Shown here piece by piece: positions 6,555 through 15,503 of a DNA stretch of 34,581 bases. The position numbers were made by a program, and so were the translations under genes. Source of the stretch: DASQDT01 sp036380435 (lineage in GTDB: Bacteria > Acidobacteriota > Blastocatellia > Pyrinomonadales > Pyrinomonadaceae). The stretch is from the NCBI GenBank assembly GCA_036380435.1, contig DASVES010000470.1, positions 1 to 34,581 on the forward strand, read 5' to 3'. The first letter of the stretch is position 1. Every line of letters begins with the position of its first letter. The notes under the pieces were generated by a model. That model worked only from the letters and a program-made list of their open reading frames with translations, was not told the origin of the DNA and ran no database searches.

Positions 6555-8056
6555 TGACTGCCGTCCTCTTCGCGCTCTCTTCGCTCGTCGCGCTGGCCTT
6601 CGGGTTTCTTTTCGTCTCTCTTCTCTGGCCGGCGGGGCGGCCCTTCGGGGAGCGCCTGCTTCTGAAGCTCTGTCTGGCGGCGGGCTTCGGGTACGGACTC
6701 ACGTCGTGCCTCTGCTTCGTATGGCTACTGATGCACGGGCGGGCCGACCGCACTTACCTCTTGTTCGAGGCCGTCGTACTCGCGCTTCTGCTTGCGGGCG
6801 TCCTCTTCAGGCTGAGCCGGGCGCGAGGACGCTCGACTGTCGCCGAGGGAGAGAGAGCGAGAGAGAGCGCGAGAGCGCGAGCGAGAGAGCGCGAGAGCGA
6901 TGCGCCGCCCGAGAGGTGGGGATGGCTTTTCACGGCGTTCTTCGGCGTCTCGCTCGCCTCGACGGCGCTCGCCGTGGCCGCCGCTATCGTGCGCGAGCCG
7001 CACGGGGGCGGCTGGGACGCCTGGGGGATTTACGGCCTGCGCGCGCGCGCAATCTTCCGCGGCGGGGAGAACTGGCGCGAAGGCTTCTCGGCGCTCACTC
7101 CCTGGTCTCACCCGGATTACCCGCTGCTGCTGCCGTTGAGTGACGTGCGGAGTTGGCTCTACTGCGGGGGCGAGGTGGCTTACGCTCAGTCAGTCCTGAG
7201 CGCAATTTTCACCCTGGCCACGGCCGGATTATTATACTCGGCGCTCGCGGCGTTGCGCGGCCGCGCGCAAGGTTATCTGGCCGGCGTGGTGCTGATGGGG
7301 TTCACGACCTTCATCGTCTATGGAAGCTCGGCCTACGCCGACGTGCCGGTCATGTTCTTCTTCACGGCGACGCTCGCGCTCTTTGCCCTACACTTCGGGT
7401 CAGGCGAGGGGTCGCGCCAATTCCTGATTCTCGCGGGGGTGGCGGCGGGACTGGCGGCATGGACGAAGAACGAGGGACTGCTCTTCGTCGCGGCCGTGCT
7501 GGCCGCTCATCTGGCGGTGACAGCCTTCGCCGGGGGGCGGAAGACTTACGCGCGGCAGCTTTTCTTCGTCGCGCTCGGCCTGCTGCCGGTGTTGGCCGTG
7601 GTCGTCTACTTTAAGACGTGGGTCGCGCCGCCGAGTGAGTTGACGGCGGCGATGGGCAGCAGCTCGGCCCTCGGCAAGATATTCGACTATCACAGGTACG
7701 TTCACATCGTTCGGGAATTTTTATTGCAGCTCCTCTATTATCGCGGGCGCGGCGTCAATCTCACCTACCTGCTCGCGATCTATTTAGTGTGCGCCGGGGT
7801 GAGTCGCAAGCACAGATCGGGCGTCATCCACGTGGGGCTGACGCTGTGCCTGATGTTGGCGGGATACTTCTGGGTCTATCTGACGACGCCCTACGAGCTT
7901 GTCTTTCACGTCAGGTTTTCGATGGACCGTCTGCTGCTCCAACTGTGGCCGGGCTTCCTTCTCCTGTACTTCCTGGCCGCGACCGCCCCCGAGGAGGCTT
8001 TCGGCCAAGCGGCGTCAGGGGGAAGGCTCCGGGCAAGTTCGGGGGTCGCAGCCTGA
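6554..8056 (+). CDS. Multi-spanning membrane glycosyltransferase (GT39/ArnT-like)
   Basis: The 500-residue protein starts at ATG 6554 with an excellent GGAGGAG site at 6542-6548. It has about ten hydrophobic segments. After the third helix a cytoplasmic or loop stretch near residues 94-115 is almost pure E, R, A and S. The loop that follows has HGGGWDAWGIYGLRARAIF, a pattern seen in lipid-phosphate-sugar-dependent transferases of the GT-C fold, where acidic residues of the first large loop act in catalysis. SHPDYPLLLPL and TKNEGLLF are further family-like motifs. Such enzymes transfer a sugar from a polyprenyl phosphate donor on the outer side of the inner membrane. The DPM1-like gene 6 bases downstream could make that donor. 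Confidence 0.75.
   Translation: MTAVLFALSSLVALAFGFLFVSLLWPAGRPFGERLLLKLCLAAGFGYGLTSCLCFVWLLMHGRADRTYLLFEAVVLALLLAGVLFRLSRARGRSTVAEGERARESARARARERESDAPPERWGWLFTAFFGVSLASTALAVAAAIVREPHGGGWDAWGIYGLRARAIFRGGENWREGFSALTPWSHPDYPLLLPLSDVRSWLYCGGEVAYAQSVLSAIFTLATAGLLYSALAALRGRAQGYLAGVVLMGFTTFIVYGSSAYADVPVMFFFTATLALFALHFGSGEGSRQFLILAGVAAGLAAWTKNEGLLFVAAVLAAHLAVTAFAGGRKTYARQLFFVALGLLPVLAVVVYFKTWVAPPSELTAAMGSSSALGKIFDYHRYVHIVREFLLQLLYYRGRGVNLTYLLAIYLVCAGVSRKHRSGVIHVGLTLCLMLAGYFWVYLTTPYELVFHVRFSMDRLLLQLWPGFLLLYFLAATAPEEAFGQAASGGRLRASSGVAA
6847..6902 (+). repeat. Purine-rich GAGAGCG low-complexity tract inside the GT39-like gene
   Basis: About 55 bases are nearly all GA/GC dinucleotides (GAGAGAGCGAGAGAGAGCGC and similar). 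They encode an E/R/A/S run in a loop between membrane helices. Simple-sequence tracts like this can change length by slippage. Confidence 0.75.
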
Positions 8057-8062
8057 AGGGTT

Positions 8063-8866
8063 ATGAGCACGAACATGAACAACGAACCATGCCTGTCCGT
8101 CGTCGTTCCCGCCTACAACGAGGAGGCGACGCTGGAGGAGGTCATCCTCAAGGTGCTGGCACTCCCGCAGTTGCTCGAAGTCGTCGTGGTGGACGACTGC
8201 TCGAGCGACGGCACGCCCGAGGTCACGCGCCGTCTGGCCGACGCCTACCCGCGAGTGCGCGTCGCGCGCCACGAGCGTAACGCCGGCAAGACCGAGGCGC
8301 TCAAGACCGGATTCGCGCTGACGAGAGGCGGGATCGTCATCGTGCAGGACGCCGATCTCGAGTACGATCCGACCGAGATTCCCGCCGTCATCCAGCCGAT
8401 CATCGAGGGCCACGCCGATGTCGTCTATGGCTCGCGCTTCATGGTGCGGCGCGCGGCCCGCGTGCTCTACTACTATCACTTCCTGGCCAACAAGTTCCTG
8501 ACCTCATTCTCGAACGTGATGACGAATCTCAACATGACGGACGTGGAGACTGGATACAAAGCCTTCCGCGGCGAGATCATCCGCAACATGGTCATCACCT
8601 CCAGCGGGTTCGGCTTCGAGATCGAGGTCACGGCGAAGATCGCCAAGCTGAAGTGCGCCATCTATGAGGTTCCCATCAGCTACTACGGCCGCACCTACGA
8701 GGAAGGCAAGAAGATCGGGCTGAGCGACGGCTTCGCCGCGCTCTGGTTCGTCGTGCGTTTCAACCTCTTCTGCGGCCTCGACGCCTCCTTCCGCAGCCGC
8801 CCCGCGCCGCGCGGCGAGCAGGTGTGCGCGCCCGACCCGGCGCGGAACTCGGGAGCCTTGAGGTGA
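8063..8866 (+). CDS. GT2 glycosyltransferase, DPM1-like (polyprenyl-phosphate sugar synthase type)
   Basis: The 267-residue protein opens with LSVVVPAYNEEATLEEVI, then VVVDDCSSDGTPE and the DXD-type VQDADLEYDP at about residue 95. VYGSRF, NMTDVETGYKAFR and FGFEIEVTAKIAK complete the pattern of dolichyl/polyprenyl-phosphate mannose (or glucose) synthase-like GT2 enzymes. It has no C-terminal membrane helices, so it would act on the cytoplasmic face. It lies 6 bases after the GT39-like gene and overlaps the next gene by one base, consistent with it making the lipid-linked donor for that GT. The sugar specificity cannot be read. Confidence 0.87.
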   Translation: MSTNMNNEPCLSVVVPAYNEEATLEEVILKVLALPQLLEVVVVDDCSSDGTPEVTRRLADAYPRVRVARHERNAGKTEALKTGFALTRGGIVIVQDADLEYDPTEIPAVIQPIIEGHADVVYGSRFMVRRAARVLYYYHFLANKFLTSFSNVMTNLNMTDVETGYKAFRGEIIRNMVITSSGFGFEIEVTAKIAKLKCAIYEVPISYYGRTYEEGKKIGLSDGFAALWFVVRFNLFCGLDASFRSRPAPRGEQVCAPDPARNSGALR

Positions 8867-9591
8867 TGAGCGAAAAGATCGTCTACGTCGGCCGGGACTT
8901 GGAAGCGATGTCCTTCGCCGTCAACTACCACCGCTGGATTCTCGACGCCTTCGGCCCCCGCCTGGGCGCGCGCCTCGTCGAGGTCGGGGCCGGCTCGGGC
9001 GAGTTCTCCGAACTCCTTCTGGCGCGCGAGCCAGAGACGATCTCGCTGGTCGAACCCTCGGCCGACATGCACCGCCTACTCGAAGCTCGCGTCCACGCCG
9101 CGGGCGCGGGCGCGAACGTCGCCACCTACAACGCCACCTTCGCCGACGTAGCCGAGCGCATCCGCGCGGAGCAGCGTCCCGACTCGGTCATCTACGTTAA
9201 CGTCCTCGAACACGTCCAAGACGACGAGGCGGAGTTGCGAGCCGTCCAGCGAACGCTCGGCGCGGGCGGAAGAATCTTCATCTTCGTGCCCGCGTTGCCG
9301 TGGCTCTACGGGGAGTTCGACCGGAGGGTCGGCCATTACCGACGGTACACGAAGGCCGAGCTTGAAGAAAAATGTCAGCGCGCGGGGTTCAGGATGTTGA
9401 AGTCGGTCTACTTCGATCTGGCCGGCATCGCGCCGTGGTGGATTCAGTATCGCCTGCTCAGGGCCAGCACTTTGAGCCCCGGCGCAGTCAAGCTGTACGA
9501 CAGGCTGGTGGTTCCCGTCACGCGGGCCGTCGAGTCGCTCATCAACCCGCCTCTCGGTAAGAACCTGCTCCTGATCGCGGAGAAGACTTAG
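8866..9591 (+). CDS. Class I SAM-dependent methyltransferase
   Basis: The start at ATG 8866 overlaps the previous stop (TGATG), giving 241 residues; the frame is open further upstream but only as an overlap with the preceding gene. Motif I reads LVEVGAGSGEFSELLL (about 37-52), followed by ISLVEPSADMH for the adenosine-binding acidic position and VIYVNVLEHVQDDE for the later motif. GRIFIFVPALPWLYGEFDRRVGHYRRY is a pattern typical of Methyltransf_11/23-like enzymes in O-antigen and lipoglycan clusters. The substrate is unknown. No hairpin terminator with a U tract follows, though CCAGCCGCG/CGCGGCTGG (9596-9604 and 9637-9645) can pair. Confidence 0.85.
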   Translation: MSEKIVYVGRDLEAMSFAVNYHRWILDAFGPRLGARLVEVGAGSGEFSELLLAREPETISLVEPSADMHRLLEARVHAAGAGANVATYNATFADVAERIRAEQRPDSVIYVNVLEHVQDDEAELRAVQRTLGAGGRIFIFVPALPWLYGEFDRRVGHYRRYTKAELEEKCQRAGFRMLKSVYFDLAGIAPWWIQYRLLRASTLSPGAVKLYDRLVVPVTRAVESLINPPLGKNLLLIAEKT

Positions 9592-9670
9592 ATGGCCAGC
9601 CGCGCCGGGGCGAGGGCCGCGCGGTTCGCGGCGAGTCGCGGCTGGGGCTGGAGCTGGAGGGCTTGCTGGT

Positions 9671-9699
9671 TTGAAATCCCCGGCCTTACCCGGTAGTAT
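9671..9699 (+). promoter_or_regulatory. Candidate sigma70-type promoter
   Basis: TTGAAA (9671-9676), a 17-base spacer and TAGTAT (9694-9699) lie 52 bases before the methyltransferase at 9752, in one of the few 160-base gaps of this tightly packed locus. It is the best promoter-like match in the window, but is based on sequence alone. Confidence 0.5.
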
Positions 9700-9751
9700 T
9701 TGCTGGACAACCAACTCCCTCGGCGATAAATAAACGCACACAGAAGATTTA

Positions 9752-10684
9752 ATGCCCGACTTCAACCCGCTCGACCATCTCATCTGTCTCCAACACCCGG
9801 CACGCCTCGCCCCCTCAACGTGGATCGAGCACGTGCCGTTTGCGATGTATTTGATCGACATCCTGCGGCCGAGGGTCTTCGTCGAGTTGGGGACGTTCTA
9901 CGGCGTCTCGTACTGCGCCTTCTGTCAGGCGGTCGAAGAACTGGGGGCCGGCACACGGTGCTACGCCGTTGACACCTGGCAGGGGGACCCGCAGGCCGGG
10001 TTCTTCGCCGATGAGGTGCTCAACCACCTGAGGGAGCATCACGACCCGCTTTACGGCGGCTTCTCCCGCCTGATTCAGAGCGACTTCGACGAAGCGGCAG
10101 GGCAATTCCCCGAAGGGTCGGTTGACCTCCTGCACATCGACGGCTTCCACACCTACGAGGCCGTCCGCCATGACTTTGAGACGTGGCTGCCGAAGATGAG
10201 CGAGCGCGGCGTCGTTCTGTTCCACGACATTAGCGTGCGCAACGAGGGTTTCGGCGTCTGGAAATTCTGGGACGAAGTGAAGGCCGGACGCCCGCACTAC
10301 GAGGTGGATTTCGGATGGGGACTCGGCCTCATCGCCACGGGACGTGAGCGCCCGGCAGCTCTCAGCGTTCTGTTCGACTCGCCGGATGATGAGCTGCGGC
10401 GCATCCGCGAATATTTTCACCGGCTCGGCCTCGGGCTGGAAGCCGCGCAGGAATTACACTCACTCAAAAAGGCGACGCGCGCGCGCGACGAGGCGAGCCG
10501 CGCGCGCGAGGAGCGCATGCGGCGCAACCACCCGCTGCTCACGCGCGCGAGCAATCTCCTGCAAGTCTGCGCCGAGCATGGGCTGGGCGCCGCACTGCGC
10601 GCCGGGCAGGAGAAGATTCGTCGAAAGGGCGAGGCGTCGGGGCGGAGCGCGGGCGAGGATGCCGCGACGGCCGCGAACTCTTGA
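9752..10684 (+). CDS. Class I SAM-dependent methyltransferase (Methyltransf_24 type)
   Basis: The 310-residue protein has motif I as VFVELGTFYGVSYCAF (about 45-60), then CYAVDTWQGD, DLLHIDGFHTYEAVRHDFETW and GVVLFHDI, the layout of the Methyltransf_24 family found in glycan clusters. The last 80 residues are strongly charged (ATRARDEASRAREERMRRN) and look like a helical, partly disordered tail. A degenerate copy of its first 55 codons lies at 5795-5956. The gene has its own promoter candidate 50 bases upstream, and the gene after it follows with a 17-base gap or a 4-base overlap, depending on that gene's start. Substrate unknown. Confidence 0.85.
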   Translation: MPDFNPLDHLICLQHPARLAPSTWIEHVPFAMYLIDILRPRVFVELGTFYGVSYCAFCQAVEELGAGTRCYAVDTWQGDPQAGFFADEVLNHLREHHDPLYGGFSRLIQSDFDEAAGQFPEGSVDLLHIDGFHTYEAVRHDFETWLPKMSERGVVLFHDISVRNEGFGVWKFWDEVKAGRPHYEVDFGWGLGLIATGRERPAALSVLFDSPDDELRRIREYFHRLGLGLEAAQELHSLKKATRARDEASRAREERMRRNHPLLTRASNLLQVCAEHGLGAALRAGQEKIRRKGEASGRSAGEDAATAANS

Positions 10685-10701
10685 GAGAGCAAGTGAAGAC
10701 G

Positions 10702-11667
10702 ATGGAAGCGCCGCCGAAGGTTTCGGTCATCACGCCGCTCTACAACTCGTCGGCATTCATCCGCGCTACGCTCGACAGCCTGCGCGCGCAGACCTACGAG
10801 GACTGGGAATCAATCCTCGTCGATGACGGCTCGACGGACGACACGGCTGAGGTCGTCCGCCCCTATCTTGAGGACGCGCGGTTTCGTCTCATACGTCAGG
10901 AGAATCGAGGCATCGCGGGGGCCAGGAACACGGCGATTCAGGCGGCGTCGGGCAAATGGGTCTGCCTGCTCGACCACGACGACCGCTGGCTCCCGCGCAA
11001 ACTCGAAAAGCAGATTGCTTTCGCGCGCGAGCATTCCTTCGACATCACCTGCACGGACGCTTTCATCGTCACGGAGAACGAGCGTTGGGTCTATAGCCGC
11101 GGATTCCCCGAAGTGGCGGCGGAGGTGCAGCGCGCCGCGCACGATCCAAGCGTTGATGTTTTCGGGCTGCTCATCAAACTCGATTTCCTGTGCGCGTCGT
11201 CCGTGATGATCCGCCGCACGCTCTTCGACGAGCGCGGGCTGCTCGATCCGTCGGCGGTTCCGGCGGACGACTACGAGATGTGGCTGCGTTGTCTGCCAGA
11301 GGCGAAGCTCGGCTTTCTCGGTGAGCCTCTCATCGAGTACATGGTGCATGCGAACAACTACTCGCGCGACGAGCCGCGCATGATAGAGCAGGCCATACGC
11401 GTGCTTCAGCTCCACAGAAAGCGGCACGCGCTCAGCGCCTTGCGTCGGCGACAGTTCGACGAATCGCTGGCCTACCAGTTCGGCCTGCTCTTTAAAAAGC
11501 TCTCACTGGATCGCTCAAAGGCTTACGCGCTCACGCGCTCGCTCTCGCTCATGAAAGACGGGCCGGGCGCGCTTCGCCTGCTCCGCTTCGCTGTGTGGAG
11601 GCCGCTTGCGGAGCGCGCCCGCCATGCGGCGCGTTACCGTCTGGGCCTCGCGCCCCGAAAAGTCTGA
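10702..11667 (+). CDS. GT2 family glycosyltransferase
   Basis: The 321-residue product shows the GT-A pattern: VSVITPLYNSSAFIRATLDS, ILVDDGSTDDT and the metal-binding LLDHDDRW at about 85-92. DDYEMWLRC (about 190) carries the usual acidic catalytic-base region. The ATG at 10702 fits the family start best; in-frame TTG at 10681 (overlapping the previous stop as TTGA) and GTG at 10693 are alternatives. It would add one sugar of the repeat unit on the cytoplasmic face. Donor and acceptor are not readable. Confidence 0.87.
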   Translation: MEAPPKVSVITPLYNSSAFIRATLDSLRAQTYEDWESILVDDGSTDDTAEVVRPYLEDARFRLIRQENRGIAGARNTAIQAASGKWVCLLDHDDRWLPRKLEKQIAFAREHSFDITCTDAFIVTENERWVYSRGFPEVAAEVQRAAHDPSVDVFGLLIKLDFLCASSVMIRRTLFDERGLLDPSAVPADDYEMWLRCLPEAKLGFLGEPLIEYMVHANNYSRDEPRMIEQAIRVLQLHRKRHALSALRRRQFDESLAYQFGLLFKKLSLDRSKAYALTRSLSLMKDGPGALRLLRFAVWRPLAERARHAARYRLGLAPRKV

Positions 11668-11686
11668 ACGGTCAGAGATTGCTTAA

Positions 11687-12883
11687 TTGCGGATTCTCTT
11701 CGTAGCAATGGCGAACAGCATCCACACTGCTCGCTGGATCAGTCAGTTGGAGGGGCAGGGATGGGACGTGCATCTCTTCCCGGCGGAAGAAGTATGCCCG
11801 CACCCGCGCCTGCGGAACTTGAAGCTGCACGAGCCGTTGAGCGTCAGGCCGCCGGGGCTTGACCCGAGCGTGGAGGTCATCGGCGAATGGCCGCTCCCGA
11901 AGGGCGCATCGCTCGCGCGCCGCGTCGCGGGGAAGTTCGCTCCCTCGTGGCCAGACCGCGCGTGGCATCTGGCGCGCACGATCCGAAAGCTCCGGCCAGA
12001 CATCGTCCACTCTCTTGAGATTCAGCACGCGGGCTACCTGACTCTCGGCGCGCGCGCGCACTTTGCCGCCGACGACTTTCCGACGTGGGTCGTCTCGAAC
12101 TGGGGGAGCGACATTTATCTTTTCGGGCGACTGGCCGCGCACGCCGGGAAGATCAGGGAGATGATGGCGGCCTGCGACTACTACCACTGCGAGTGCCGCC
12201 GGGACGTGGCGCTGGCGCGCGAGTTCGGGTTCGAGGGCGAGGTCATGCCGGTCTTCCCCGTGACGGGCGGCTTCGAGGTCGAGCGGATGCGCGCACTACG
12301 GCAGCCGGGGCCGACCTCCTCGAAGCGCCGTGTGGTATTGAAGGGTTATCAGAACTGGGCGGGGCGCGCGCTGGTTGGCTTGCGCGCCATCGAGCTTTGC
12401 GCCGACCTGATGCGTGGATACCGCGTGACGGTGTATCTGGCGCAGCCCGACGTGATGCTCGCCGCCGAACTCCTCAGTCAGAAGACCGGCATCCCCATCG
12501 AGTGCGAATCGGGGGAGTGGACGCACGATGACGTTCTGCGGATGCACGGCAGCGCGCGCACCTCGATTGGATTGAGCATCAGCGACGCCATCAGCACCTC
12601 CCTGTTGGAGGCGATGATCATGGGGTCGTTCCCTATCCAGTCGCACACGGGCTGCGGCGACGAATGGGTGAAGAGCGGCGAGAACGGCCTGCTCGTCCAC
12701 CCAGAGTCGCCGGAGGAAGTGGCCGCCGCGCTCAGGCGCGCGCTCACGGATGACGCGCTCGTGGATCGCGCCGCCGAAATCAACGCGCGGCTGACCGCCG
12801 AGCGGCTCGACAAGACGCTGATCGCCGCGATGACCGTTGAGATGTACAAAAAAATCGCTTCGCCGCGGACAAGCGCGCGGTAA
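11687..12883 (+). CDS. GT4-type glycosyltransferase (GT-B fold)
   Basis: The 398-residue protein starts at TTG 11687 (MRILFVAMANSIHTARWIS), an N-terminal strand typical of GT4 enzymes; no earlier or better ATG exists and the ribosome site is weak. The C-terminal domain has SISDAISTSLLEAMIMGSFPIQS, corresponding to the E-x7-E nucleotide-sugar binding region, then GENGLLVHPESPEEVAAALRRAL, the usual closing segment. RDV and WGSDIYLFGR lie in the acceptor domain. It lies 19 bases after the GT2 gene. The sugar added is unknown. Confidence 0.85.
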   Translation: MRILFVAMANSIHTARWISQLEGQGWDVHLFPAEEVCPHPRLRNLKLHEPLSVRPPGLDPSVEVIGEWPLPKGASLARRVAGKFAPSWPDRAWHLARTIRKLRPDIVHSLEIQHAGYLTLGARAHFAADDFPTWVVSNWGSDIYLFGRLAAHAGKIREMMAACDYYHCECRRDVALAREFGFEGEVMPVFPVTGGFEVERMRALRQPGPTSSKRRVVLKGYQNWAGRALVGLRAIELCADLMRGYRVTVYLAQPDVMLAAELLSQKTGIPIECESGEWTHDDVLRMHGSARTSIGLSISDAISTSLLEAMIMGSFPIQSHTGCGDEWVKSGENGLLVHPESPEEVAAALRRALTDDALVDRAAEINARLTAERLDKTLIAAMTVEMYKKIASPRTSAR

Positions 12884-12931
12884 GAGCGGCGGGGCGGCAA
12901 CGACCGGCGGGCGCTGAGGCCACAATCTCCG

Positions 12932-13639
12932 ATGTCTAACCTGACAGCAATTCTTCTGTGCGGCGGCAAGGGCGAGCGGCTCCGGCCCTTCACCGACACG
13001 GCGCCGAAGACGCTGGTGCCGCTGGGCGGCCGGCCGCTGCTTCATCACCTGCTGTCGTATCTTGCGGCGGAGGGCGTCTCGCGCTTCGTGGCCTGCGTCG
13101 GCTACAAGGCCGAGGCCGTCGAAGAGTTTTTGCGCGAGCGGCGCGACCCGTCGTGGGAGGTCGAGTGCGTCAACTCGGGCGACGCGAGCATGACGGATCG
13201 CATCCTCGACGCGAGGGCGCATGTCGGCGGTCGCGCCCTGATCTGTTATGGCGACACGCTGGCGAACGTTGATATCGGGGAGTTGCTCGCGAGCCACCGT
13301 GCGAGCGGCGCGCTGGCGACGCTCACGACCTACCCGCTGCACAGTCCCTTCGGCATCGTTCACTTCGATGGGTCGGGGCGCGTCTCGGAGTTTGCCGAGA
13401 AGCCGGCGCTGCCGTACTGGATCAACATCGGCTTCATTCTCTGCGAGCCGGAGGCCTTCGCGTATCTTCTGCCCGGCTCGGACATGCCCACCTTCCTCTC
13501 GGCGCTGGCCGCGGCGGGCAGGCTCTATGCGTACAGGCACACTGGCAAGCACCTGACCGTCAACACCGAGAAGGAGCGAGCCGACGCCGAAGTCGAGATG
13601 GTCGAATTTTTCACTTACATGGATGGGCAACAGAGATGA
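12932..13639 (+). CDS. Sugar-1-phosphate nucleotidyltransferase
   Basis: The 235-residue protein has the signature LLCGGKGERLRPFTDTAPKT (about 8-27), with the G-x-G-x-R nucleotide loop and the PK lysine, then YGDTLANVDI for the metal aspartate and PFGIVHFDGSGRVSEFAEKP as in NTP_transferase enzymes. It is short, without the C-terminal hexapeptide domain, like RfbF/HddC-type enzymes. It activates a sugar phosphate to an NDP-sugar; the base and sugar cannot be read. Its last four bases overlap the next gene (ATGA), so the product probably feeds the following dehydratase/epimerase. Confidence 0.87.
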   Translation: MSNLTAILLCGGKGERLRPFTDTAPKTLVPLGGRPLLHHLLSYLAAEGVSRFVACVGYKAEAVEEFLRERRDPSWEVECVNSGDASMTDRILDARAHVGGRALICYGDTLANVDIGELLASHRASGALATLTTYPLHSPFGIVHFDGSGRVSEFAEKPALPYWINIGFILCEPEAFAYLLPGSDMPTFLSALAAAGRLYAYRHTGKHLTVNTEKERADAEVEMVEFFTYMDGQQR

Positions 13640-14589
13640 ATAAAAAGCGCGTTTTGGTGACCGGAGGATCGGGCTTTATCGGCTCGCATCTGGTACACCG
13701 CCTGCTCGACGACGGGGCCAAAGTCGCCGTCACGGTGCGTTACGGGAACGTCATGAAGAACGAGCGGCTCCGCGGCTGCTGGGACGACCTCGAGGTCATC
13801 GAGGCCGACCTCCGCAACCGAGGCGCGCTGGCCTGCATCCGCGACTTCGCCCCCGAAGTAGTCTTCCATCTGGCCGCCTACAATCACGTCGGCCAGAGCT
13901 TCGTGCAGGTCGAAGAGTGTTTCGACGTGAACGCGAAGGGAAGCGCTAACCTGCTCGACACATGCGGCGGCGCGGCGAGGTTCGTCTACATGTCCACCTC
14001 GGAAGTCTACGGGCATCAGACCGAGGTTCCGTTCGTCGAGACGATGGACCCGGAGCCGATCTCTCCTTACGCCATCACGAAGTACGCGGGCGAGCTGTAC
14101 TGCCGCATGAAGCAGCGCATCGGCGGCGACACCTCGGTCGTCATTCTCCGACCCTTCAACACCTTCGGCCCCTATCAAAGCGCGAAGGCCGTCATCCCGG
14201 AGCTGATCGTCAACTGCCTGAAGGGCGAGCCTATCAGGACGACGAAGGGCGAGCAGACGCGCGAGTTCAACTACGTCTCCAATATCGTTGACGGCCTCGT
14301 CGCGGCGGGAAGTTACGAGGGCAAACTTGACGGCGTGCTCAACCTCGCCTCGGGCGAGGAGGTCGCCATTCACGATCTGGTCAGAAAGATCGCGGAGCTG
14401 ACGGAGACGCGCTCGGAGATTGAAATCGGAGCCTTGCCCTACCGCCCGACCGAAATCTGGCGCATGTACGCCGACAGCGCGCGCGCGCGTCAGACGCTCG
14501 GCTGGGAGCCGAAGGTGGGGCTTGACGAGGGGCTGCGCCTGACGGTCGAGTGGTTCCGCGAGTACAGACGCGGGGATTCCGACGCGTGA
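13636..14589 (+). CDS. NAD-dependent epimerase/dehydratase (extended SDR, NDP-sugar)
   Basis: The 317-residue protein has the nucleotide loop GGSGFIG (10-16), HLAAYNHV (78-85), MSTSEVYG (119-126) and the catalytic Y145-x3-K149 (SPYAITKYAGE). RPFNTFGPYQSAKAVIPELI and REFNYVSNIVDGLVAA are typical of GDP-mannose or dTDP-glucose 4,6-dehydratase and 4-epimerase relatives, and the tail YRPTEIWRMYADSARARQTLGWEP matches the family end. It starts inside the nucleotidyltransferase stop (ATGA overlap). Whether it dehydrates or epimerises cannot be settled by eye. The T-S-E triplet (121-123) has the pattern of dehydratases, in which Glu assists water loss, so dehydratase is favoured. Confidence 0.85.
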   Translation: MNKKRVLVTGGSGFIGSHLVHRLLDDGAKVAVTVRYGNVMKNERLRGCWDDLEVIEADLRNRGALACIRDFAPEVVFHLAAYNHVGQSFVQVEECFDVNAKGSANLLDTCGGAARFVYMSTSEVYGHQTEVPFVETMDPEPISPYAITKYAGELYCRMKQRIGGDTSVVILRPFNTFGPYQSAKAVIPELIVNCLKGEPIRTTKGEQTREFNYVSNIVDGLVAAGSYEGKLDGVLNLASGEEVAIHDLVRKIAELTETRSEIEIGALPYRPTEIWRMYADSARARQTLGWEPKVGLDEGLRLTVEWFREYRRGDSDA

Positions 14590-14609
14590 GCAACTCCATT
14601 GAAGAAAAG

Positions 14610-15503
14610 ATGAGGGTTCTGATTCTCGGCGGGTCGGGGATGCTGGGGCACAAGCTCTGGCAGACTCTATCGGAGCGCTTCGACACGCGCGCGACGTTCC
14701 GCCAGTCGCCAGCCGCCTACGCTCGATACGGAATTTTCGATCCGGCGCGCTCCATCGGTCACGTCTCGGCGCAGGACTTCGATGGCGTCGTGCGCGCGCT
14801 CGCCGCCGTGCGTCCCGACGTGGTCGTCAACTGCGTCGGCATCGTCAAGCAGGACGCGGCGGCGAAAGACCCGTATCAGAGCATCAACACGAACGCGCTC
14901 TTCCCGCACCGTCTGGCGCAGGCGTGCATCGCGTCGGGCGCGCGGCTCATCCACATCAGCACCGACTGCGTCTTCACGGGGCGGCGCGGCAACTACAAAG
15001 AGACGGACGCGGCGGACGCCGAAGACATTTACGGGCGCACGAAGTGGCTCGGCGAGGTGGACTCCGAGCGTTGCCTGACCATACGCACCTCGATGATCGG
15101 GCGCGAGCTGCAAGGCGCGCACGGCCTCGTCGAATGGTTCCTCTCACAGCGCGGCCAACGCGTGCGCGGCTTCAAGCGCGCCGTCTTCAGCGGCTTCACG
15201 ACCGAAGCGCTGGCCTCCATCATCGGTGATGTGATCGCCGGCCACGCGGGCTTGCGCGGCGTCTGGCACGTCGCCGCCGAGCCGGTCAACAAGTTCGACC
15301 TGCTCACTCTGGTTAAAGAGGCTTACGGGTTGGACATCGAGATCGAGCCGGACGAAACTTTCGTCTGCGACCGCAGCCTCGACGGCGCGCGGTTCCGACA
15401 AGCGACGGGCTTCGCGCCGCCGTCGTGGCCGGAGATGATCGAGCGGATGCGCGGCGACGCGACCCCCTACGAGGAGTTTCGGAGGATTCATGCTCAAGGA
15501 TAA
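14610..15503 (+). CDS. RmlD-like NDP-4-keto-sugar reductase
   Basis: The 297-residue protein has GGSGMLG (7-13), VVNCVGIVKQ (72-81), HISTDCVF (115-122) and Y141-x3-K145 (YGRTKWLGE), the layout of dTDP-4-dehydrorhamnose reductases. There is no C-terminal cupin domain, which the CapF/WbjC reductases of N-acetyl-L-fucosamine synthesis carry. Placed directly before FnlA-like and WecB-like genes, it is likely the reductase of a UDP-GlcNAc-to-L-hexosamine pathway, as WbvR is in the UDP-N-acetyl-L-quinovosamine route. A GTG at 14586 overlapping the previous stop would add 8 residues; the ATG fits homologues better. It overlaps the next gene by 14 bases. Confidence 0.83.
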   Translation: MRVLILGGSGMLGHKLWQTLSERFDTRATFRQSPAAYARYGIFDPARSIGHVSAQDFDGVVRALAAVRPDVVVNCVGIVKQDAAAKDPYQSINTNALFPHRLAQACIASGARLIHISTDCVFTGRRGNYKETDAADAEDIYGRTKWLGEVDSERCLTIRTSMIGRELQGAHGLVEWFLSQRGQRVRGFKRAVFSGFTTEALASIIGDVIAGHAGLRGVWHVAAEPVNKFDLLTLVKEAYGLDIEIEPDETFVCDRSLDGARFRQATGFAPPSWPEMIERMRGDATPYEEFRRIHAQG

